Assembly: GCA_905250125.1 (NCBI GenBank)
Contig: CAJNOL010000114.1
Span: forward strand, 62,001 to 126,000
From: Rotaria sordida
Lineage: Eukaryota; Rotifera; Eurotatoria; Philodinida; Philodinidae
Direction: 5' to 3'
Length of the DNA stretch: 64,000 bases
How positions within the stretch are numbered: position 1 is the stretch's first letter; every line of letters begins with the position of its first letter. Positions 56,830-64,000 of the stretch are shown piece after piece. The position numbers were made by a program, and so were the translations under genes. The notes below the pieces were generated by a model that was given only the letters and a program-made list of their open reading frames with translations, was not told the DNA's origin and searched no databases.

Positions 56830-57424
56830 CCCTAGTGAAACATCTTGTAATCAAGATCTTGGCCAAGATATAAGGTGCAGAGCTATAAGTAGATTTTGAA
56901 AGTTTGGGTAGAAGATAATCTAATTATCTTGAGCCAAGATCTCTGTAATAAGATCCTGCGTATAAATTCATCTGATTCGATTATCATAAAAGAACGTGTA
57001 TTCTTAAAATCTTGTGAAAGATCTTGATTTAATAATATTTTTAAAAATTATTTTATAACTTCTTGGAATTAGATTTGCTGAATCACTTAAAAAAATCCAA
57101 TCTTCATTGAAAAATATTCATGAAACCAACAATTTAGAAACTTTTTTCAATTGACCATTGACTACTAAATTGACTTGTTGTGTTTACAGAATAAATCTGA
57201 CTTCAAAATCAGTTTCAAACACCAAATTTGAGATAAGATAGGCTATTTCAGAAGTATTTCGATGCATTCATAAATGAATTTTAGTGATAATTTTGAATCA
57301 TAGATATTTTAGGCAAGATGTTATAAATCTCTACCTAAGATCTAGTTACAGATCTTGCTACATACTCACTTTTCTATATCTTGTATCTTGACCAAGATCT
57401 TACTTTCAAAATGTTGCACTAGGG
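56830..57424. mobile_element. Foldback element rich in AAGATCTTG palindromes
   Basis: Left end CCCTAGTGAAACATCTTG and inverse of the right end CCCTAGTGCAACATTTTG, followed on both sides by several AAGATCTTG(G) blocks (TCAAGATCTTGGCCAAGATA; TAAGATCTTGGTCAAGATAC). Non-coding interior. The repeated palindrome gives it several nested hairpins. Confidence 0.8.
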
Positions 57425-60400
57425 CTTGTAACGTTAAAAGTGCAATCGAAAGTGAGGGATATAATGATCACTCGATAACTACTTAGCACATGTAAACATG
57501 AATACTAATAACTAAAGGCGAATTCAAAAAATTGAAGAAGATTTTTTCAGTCAATATAGTGTGGATATATGAGATTGATTTGATTTTAATAATAAATAAA
57601 TAAATAAATAGTCATGAAAGAGAAAACTAATGTTCTTGCATGAAGCAGCATGCACATTATAAAATGGCATAAACTGACATGTCAACGCAGAATAGATTTG
57701 ATAATAATTTTCGTACATATGATATTTTTGTATTGAGATGGAAAGTTTATAAAAATTCTAGTCATCTTCTAGGTACACGCCAATAAGACATTGGAATTTC
57801 CATGTAACTCCTATATCTTGTGTAGATACGCAAGAGTATTGCATGAAACTATTTGCAAGCATAAAACTATGCACCATCTTGGATGTTTTATTTTAAAACT
57901 TATAAAATTGTATTTCCATGCATCTATTTGTGATATGCACGTCTATGCATCTGCTATTATCTTGTATTTATGCTCAACAGTTACAAATATTTGGAATAAA
58001 TTGCATCTTCATGTATAAGATATGATGACTTGCAAAAATGATTTAGAAGTAAACGCGGGTTTCTGAAAGTTTCCTGCAACTGCATGTGTTCTTAAAGGTT
58101 TCGCGTTCAATTGAGATGGTAATCAGAGATGAATAATGTCTATAATAAATCTGATGTATCTTCTATTTTAATAAGATATATAATATTTTTTAAAATTCAA
58201 TATAACCCCAAGATTAAACACCCTATAAATATATTGAGGTAGATAATGTATATAATATAACTTATGTTCTTGAATGAGAAGATCTTGTTAGAATAAGATT
58301 GAGGATGTGTGGTTGAGAATCCAATGATTATTATGAACGTGTTTTGTTAGTTTTCTTATTCAGTTGTAACATGTTTCCCGCATGATGTTCTAAGAGGCGC
58401 CTTGGTTTTTTTTGAGACTCGCTAAATTCTCGTGGTTTGACGATAAGAGGGAGATTCTTTTTCCAAAATTTAGTTTGAAATGAAAAAGACTATAGATTGA
58501 AACCATGAAAAAACTATCAGTTTCGAAATCAACCAATAAGATGAAAGTTTTTTATTTTCCTGTTTACAATCTTCTATCGTAGCGCTACAAAATCAGATAA
58601 AAACCATAAAATAAGACAAAATTTGTTAGTAAAATGAGTTTTCTTCTAGATTCCAGAAGTATGCAGAGAACTTTTTCAGTCAAATATGTTCTTAAAACTT
58701 TTTAGCTTTCGGTAGATATTTTGAAGGGAATATGTTTTTGAGAGGTTTGTAATAGACACTTTCTTCTTTCTAACAAGAAAATTATCAAATATTCACATCG
58801 AATTGTTGTCATGCTATACTGAAAACAAAATTAATGCAGAACTTTTGCACCATTCGCTAGCTTAATTCTATAAAATCTAGTCAAAATACAGAACTGTAAA
58901 ATTTCCAGTTTACAGTTGAAAACAGTCTTTTTTTTAACCTTGAAATCACTCGAAGAATGTGGACAAATTGTTCGTCGGAAAATATGAAAATTGTCTATCA
59001 AAGAAATTCGTGACGTAGAAGATATGAAGAAAAGGAAAATATAAAATAATAAATAATAAATAATGCAAATATTAGCATTGAGAACGATAAAATAATGATG
59101 AAAAAATGTTTCATGTGAATGTAGAATTAGTTATATTCAGTCGGTCATTGTTGGTCGATATGTTGGTACAATGAACACCAATATGAACTGTTATAGAAGG
59201 TCTATATGAAAAGCGTTTTATAATTTTCTAGCTAATGTATTTTTCTTCTCAAGTGTTCGAGTAACTAAACTATGAAATGTTTAAGACAAAAATTTGAATA
59301 AAAATGAAATAGATCATTTTATATAAATTAGATAAACAATTAATTATAATACTAATTCTATGTTTACTTTTCATACTTTTTAAAATGAATTTCAATTGAA
59401 AATCTTGCATAGTTTCATATGTCTTCACTTTCAATTATTTCGAATAAGTTTTATAACTTTAAAAATCTTTTCGTTTTCGCCAAAGAAATTTACATTTCTT
59501 CTATCTATAAAATCACCATAATTATAACAAATTAGAATTTGGACTCTTTTTTTTTTTAAATTTCATAGACTAACAATAAAAATAAGTAAATAAATATCCA
59601 AACAAACATAATATATGTCGGAAAATAAATGATAACTCGAGTATTCTTCCAATATTTGCATCTGTTCTTGTCATTTTGAAAAAAAATCTTTTTTATTAAC
59701 TTTTTATTTCCTAGAAAAGTCTGCATTTATATTAAACCAACCGGCTATTCGATAGGAATTTCGACGCATAGTTTTCAACTTCTAATTGACATCGAAATTT
59801 TCTATCGAGTCATCGAATTCCCACTTTCCGATAGGTCGAAAGCTCTGCATTAGGTCATTTTGACGGTCAGTTTTCTATGAAATCGAAATTTGATCAATAT
59901 AAGAAAGACTTTATCCGATAGATCCTTCAATATCGACTCGTCGAAACCTATTAAATATACGTGCAGGAAGAAATTCCAACATGAATGGGGACTATTTAGT
60001 TTCATCAAACATCTTAACTAAATATGAAGTTTTATTTATCTCTAAAAGTCATCTTTTCAATTCATTAAAAACAGAAGAATTTGACGATTATATTTGTTTT
60101 TTTTAACACATTCTATTATTTAATAAAAAAAACAAACTTTTCTACGTTTCTAGATAAAGAAAAAAACAATGTTTGAATTTGAGATCAGATATAAAGAGTT
60201 TATTCGATAAATATGAGATTTGATGATAAAATGATTTGTATGATTAAGTATTAAATCAATATTTAGAAGTTTTTTCAAAGGTTCTCTTATATAGAATATA
60301 TATTAATAACATATACCTCGATTCTCTTTCTTTGATATCTTCTATATGATTATTTCGTTTCTATTATTTATCTTCTTTTGATCTTGATTAACTTATATAT

Positions 60401-61496
60401 ATTCTTTTCTATTTTTCTCATTGTTTTCAAATTCGTATAAATACACTCATCTTTCAAAGAATAAACGGAGAGAGAAGATAAATATGCGCATCTTTAATTG
60501 TGTTTCATTACTCCTTGTGAATATCAATCCTAACAGATTTAAAATGCAAAAATTCATTTATTATTGTATCTTCATCCATAATGTTGAAAGATTTTAGTTT
60601 TCATCAATTGATGTTAAATATTGTTTAGAAAATTATGAAATCTATACCGAACATAATTAATTCTGCTAAGATCGTTAAATAAAAGTAAAAGACATTTCAA
60701 AATCGGTTTTTGAAGAAAGTTTCATCTTAATAAAAATTAGATTGATTAGATGAAAATGATATTGTGCTAGGTTTGTTACTCTTGAAGCACTAAGAACGAT
60801 GAATATTCTTTCAATAGGTTCCTTCTCACCGAGTACCCGAAACCTTGGTTAGTGTCAACATGTCGAGAAGCGCTCGACAAGTGAAAAATGAGTAATTGAT
60901 AAGATGCACTACTTTTCAAGTGCTTTACATAAAATAGTTGTCGAGGGGCTCGATATTCAAACAGAACGAACAAAAAAAAATATATATATGTCAAATTTGC
61001 AACTACTCGTTGTGCCCAACGTATGGTTATCAAAGTCTGTTTGTTGGTCATTTTTATATATAGAACACAACCGAATACATTTAAATAGACAAATTTTCAA
61101 TTTTGTTTTTTTTTAATGAATTTTTAGTATCATACTTTGCTATTATTTGAGTGATACTATTTTTATGTTAATCTATATCCATTGGGTAAACAAGTAACGC
61201 TCGTCGGTCTGACTCGATTAATCCTCGACTGAATTTTGAAGACTACATTTATATATTACTTAACCCTATTGAGACTATTTTTGAGAATATCAAATATCTA
61301 CATGTAGATCTGATATTATGCTTTAAAGGTCATTTATAATAGTATACTCACCTTATAGCTATAGTGATTTTCACAAATAAAGACCCCGTTGTTATCGATT
61401 TATTCGTGAAACAAGATTGTTTATTAGTTAACCTCATTAAATAATTTCCGGTGTATCAAAGAGTTAAAAAGTGTCTTAAATTGCTTTTCTATTTAT
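57425..61496. other. Gene-poor region
   Basis: No coding exon could be supported on either strand. 57590-58040 is enriched in TGCAT words. About 59730-59950 has clustered CGATAG/CTATCG blocks (see findings). 60776-61060 is less AT-rich and may be an old repeat. The open frames in these stretches lack codon bias or splice context. Confidence 0.45.
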
Positions 61497-61892
61497 AAAA
61501 ATCTAGATACATATTCGAATAAGGTTATTCCATGACACCTATATTTGCATTTGGTCTTGAGTCTGATACACTTAGATTCAGTACTTTTCGACAAAAACAC
61601 CACACCAAAAATAAAAATTCTGAAAATTAATCACGGATTTCGACTCCCTGCCCCTAGATCAAACTTTATAAAAAATGATTTTTTTTCTTAAAAAGAACCT
61701 TTCTTTGCCTAAAAAAAAGTGAAACTCAATATTTCGAAAAACTGATTAAAGATTTGGATTCTCTGACCCCGATTATCTTTGGCTAAACTTTATAAGAAAA
61801 TTCCTATAGATGGACTGTACACGTGACTGCAAACAAACATATAAATAAACTCATTTTATTTCATATGACCTTCTCTACAATCGAGGGAATCA
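61497..61892. repeat. Dispersed repeat, copy 2 (also at 26561)
   Basis: Direct-orientation copy of the 26561-26853 repeat: same start AAAATCTAGATACATATTCG, same TTTGGTCTTGAGTCTGATAC block, and same end TTTCATATGACCTTCTCTAC plus ATCGAGGGAAT. It is longer by about 100 bp because of an extra internal segment near 61640-61740. Confidence 0.8.
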
Positions 61893-63928
61893 ATACCTTT
61901 CATTAAAAATAAATTGAGTATATTAATAATAGATTGATTGTTTGAAGACTAAGAATTCTTATCAAGACAAGCAAAAAAAAGTATTATGATACCATCATTG
62001 AATGACATACTCATTTTTAACTTTGTGCAGTGTGCAGATTGAAGGGTCAGCGCTTCTCCGAATAATTGGTTGGCTTTCCTGAATTTTATGGTTATCGTAT
62101 CATATCCTATGTACTTATGCTTCGAAAACTAGGTAATCTCCTCGACGGAAGAGAAAATCTAGATAAAATAGAGACTTGGTAACATATTAATAAAATATTG
62201 ATTTTTTCAAGCGAACTATATTTGGTTTAGATCTTTATTAAATCACAGAAACATGTTGATAGATGAGGGCACTTTGCTGAGAACAATATGTTTTGAAATG
62301 TATCAAAGGCAGTATTAGTTTATCTGTGGACCTTTTCTTTTGAATTGGTTGAAAAGAGCGATCAACTTGAACAGTTATCTTCGTTCGTTTAAAAATCGAT
62401 TAGTAAATAAAAACTAAGATTACTAAAATAATAATAAAATTTGATATAAAAAGAATAAATTGAAAAAAAATATTTATTTTGAAATAATGATTGGTGGTCT
62501 ATAAAAAGAAATAAACATTAATTATACATTGATTAATAGAAATTGAGACTTTTATAGAGAATTAAAATCGGAATTATTAAACAACAAAGTTTTTTTAAAA
62601 ATGACAAAAAAAAAACCAGGTTAAAATATATGAAAAAATGTCGAAATATGAATTTACTATATAACACACATTTTACATACCGATGGATAAAATTTTTGAG
62701 CAAAAAAGAAAAAAAAAAAAAGAAAAAAAATCCATAATTGGACAAGTTGAGAGCAAAGTCTATTATTAAAATAGTTTATCGACAATTGATTAATCTTTTA
62801 AGACAATCATCATATGATAATCGTAATGTAGATGATTTTCTATAATTATCATTTNNNNNNNNNNNNNNNNNNNNNNNNNNNNNNNNNNNNNNNNNNNNNN
62901 NNNNNNNNNNNNNNNNNNNNNNNNNNNNNNNNNNNNNNNNNNNNNNNNNNNNNNAAAAAAAAACTACATCGTCAAGCCCAATAGAACATACTATTATCTA
63001 TCTGTAAATATATGTTGAAAACGAATGATATTCCAATGGATTATCACAGAAAGATAAGAAAACCTGTTTATACAAGCCTTGTCTTACTATATTTGTACTC
63101 ATATTCATGTATAAATAATCAACAATACAGATAAATTATAATAAACGACATGGATAATTAACTGTATCTTTAATTGTTCACTATAATATTGTTATTCTTA
63201 CATATTTCCTTTTCTAATTGATATCTATGTTTTATTTCCCGTTAAACAAGTTTTATTCTCAAAACTATAAAATAACGTTTAAATAGAACATAGAAAAACA
63301 TATCGTTTCTTGAATTATACTTGACACATATAATATAATATATTAAAAGAATAAATGAATTCTGGTTTATTGAAGATTATTCGAAGAAAAAAAATATTCA
63401 CAGTTATGTTGAAAACAATGTTTTCGCATGTTTATTAATAGAAAATGACTAGTAAAGAATATATAGATATACCTTTAGCTTGTTGTTTTGTTTTTTTTGT
63501 TTCAAGATAATTATATAAATAAGTGAAATATTTCTAGGTTTGCATTTGCATGATAGATAATAATTGTTCTATTAAAAGAAAAAAATTAATTTGTTACAAT
63601 GATTACACACATAATGCATGTTTAGAAAATGGTTCTACATATTTAAATATATGAATAAATCCCTTATGGAATAACACACACCGTTGACATTAACATGTTT
63701 TAGATAAAAAAAGTAACTGTTTAACTTGTCGATTTCACATTTTCTTATTTATGTGCTAAAGAGAAAAAAAAAAGATTCTATCCAAGTAAAGGTAAACCAT
63801 ATTTATTATTAATTAATATCATTCTATCAAGAAAAAAAAAAACCTTGATGTTTTATCTTAAAAAAACAACGTCAATCTAATTTATTTAAACATAAATAAC
63901 TATATTTATTATCAGTTATAAATATTTC
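61893..63928. other. AT-rich DNA with an assembly gap
   Basis: No gene supported. Contains a 100-N gap at 62855-62954 and many A/T homopolymers. Confidence 0.5.
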
Positions 63929-63994
63929 TTAATTTAATTCAAAGATAATTTTACCGACACTATTTTCTAAGATCAACTCATTAACTTGCGACAT
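63929..63994 (-). CDS. Possible last exon of a gene entering from the right (medium-chain oxidoreductase-like?)
   Basis: Reading leftward, a TAG acceptor (63995-63997) is followed by an open stretch MSQVNELILENSVGKIIFEL plus Asn and a TAA. The SVGKIIFEL end resembles the C-terminus of quinone-oxidoreductase/MDR proteins (GKIVVEL-type). The piece is only 21 residues and the rest lies outside the window, so both coding status and family are tentative. Confidence 0.3.
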   Translation of the reverse strand: MSQVNELILENSVGKIIFELN

Positions 63995-64000
63995 CTACAC

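Noticed and set aside
60776-61051. Open frame of 91 residues on the minus strand
   Set aside because: No recognisable domain or splice context; an overlapping frame on the other strand is equally open.

Overview
The window looks like AT-rich animal nuclear DNA, most likely from a bdelloid rotifer (Rotaria-like). The signs are: genes split by very small GT-AG introns (about 40-65 bp), strong A/T preference at third codon positions, a broken copy of an F-box/LRR-like gene family that I remember as greatly expanded in bdelloids, and a high load of small DNA transposons. The taxon is inferred from memory of gene families, not from a search. No rRNA, tRNA, CRISPR or virus-like element was recognised. 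There are three assembly gaps (10782-10881, 49284-49293, 62855-62954).

Layout. 1-3.9 kb is transposon debris: a foldback element, a decayed pogo/Tigger transposon, another foldback and a small repeat. It abuts the cut-off 3' end of a TFIIIC90 (GTF3C4)-like gene (3966-5069, -). Next come an intact six-exon mitochondrial dicarboxylate carrier (6116-7338, -), a divergent multi-pass RING-H2 ubiquitin ligase (8180-9780, +) and the F-box/LRR-like pseudogene (11014-12162, +). 12.3-16.7 kb is again foldback elements. An aldo-keto reductase with an in-frame stop (16938-18037, -), an unknown protein (19801-20663, -) and a small coiled-coil protein (22587-23098, +) follow.

25.6-36.5 kb holds a compact neuronal or cell-surface group: two Ly6/uPAR three-finger protein genes arranged head to head (25635-26057, - and 26311-29254, +), an eight-exon coiled-coil gene that meets the second Ly6 gene tail to tail with 9 bp between stop codons, and a lachesin-like three-Ig-domain adhesion protein (32721-36523, -). 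Several introns in this group have been inflated by mobile elements, including a roughly 1.37-kb palindrome.

36.5-46 kb is mostly gene-poor, with a decayed Tc1 element and more foldbacks. A short secreted peptide precursor ending in an amidation-like GRRK (46108-46428, +) and a secreted protein built of exon-encoded modules punctuated by LFGKR sites (48736-49870, -) are the best candidates for undescribed biology. Four co-oriented unknown genes on the minus strand (50630-55564), two of them rich in Tyr/Pro/His/Gln, precede a gene-poor 8.4-kb right end that stops in the last exon of a possible further gene.

All multi-exon models were assembled by hand from splice sites and reading phase. Where I give exon coordinates, the phases close without internal stops unless noted. 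Product names come from recognised motifs and remembered family sequences, not from database searches.
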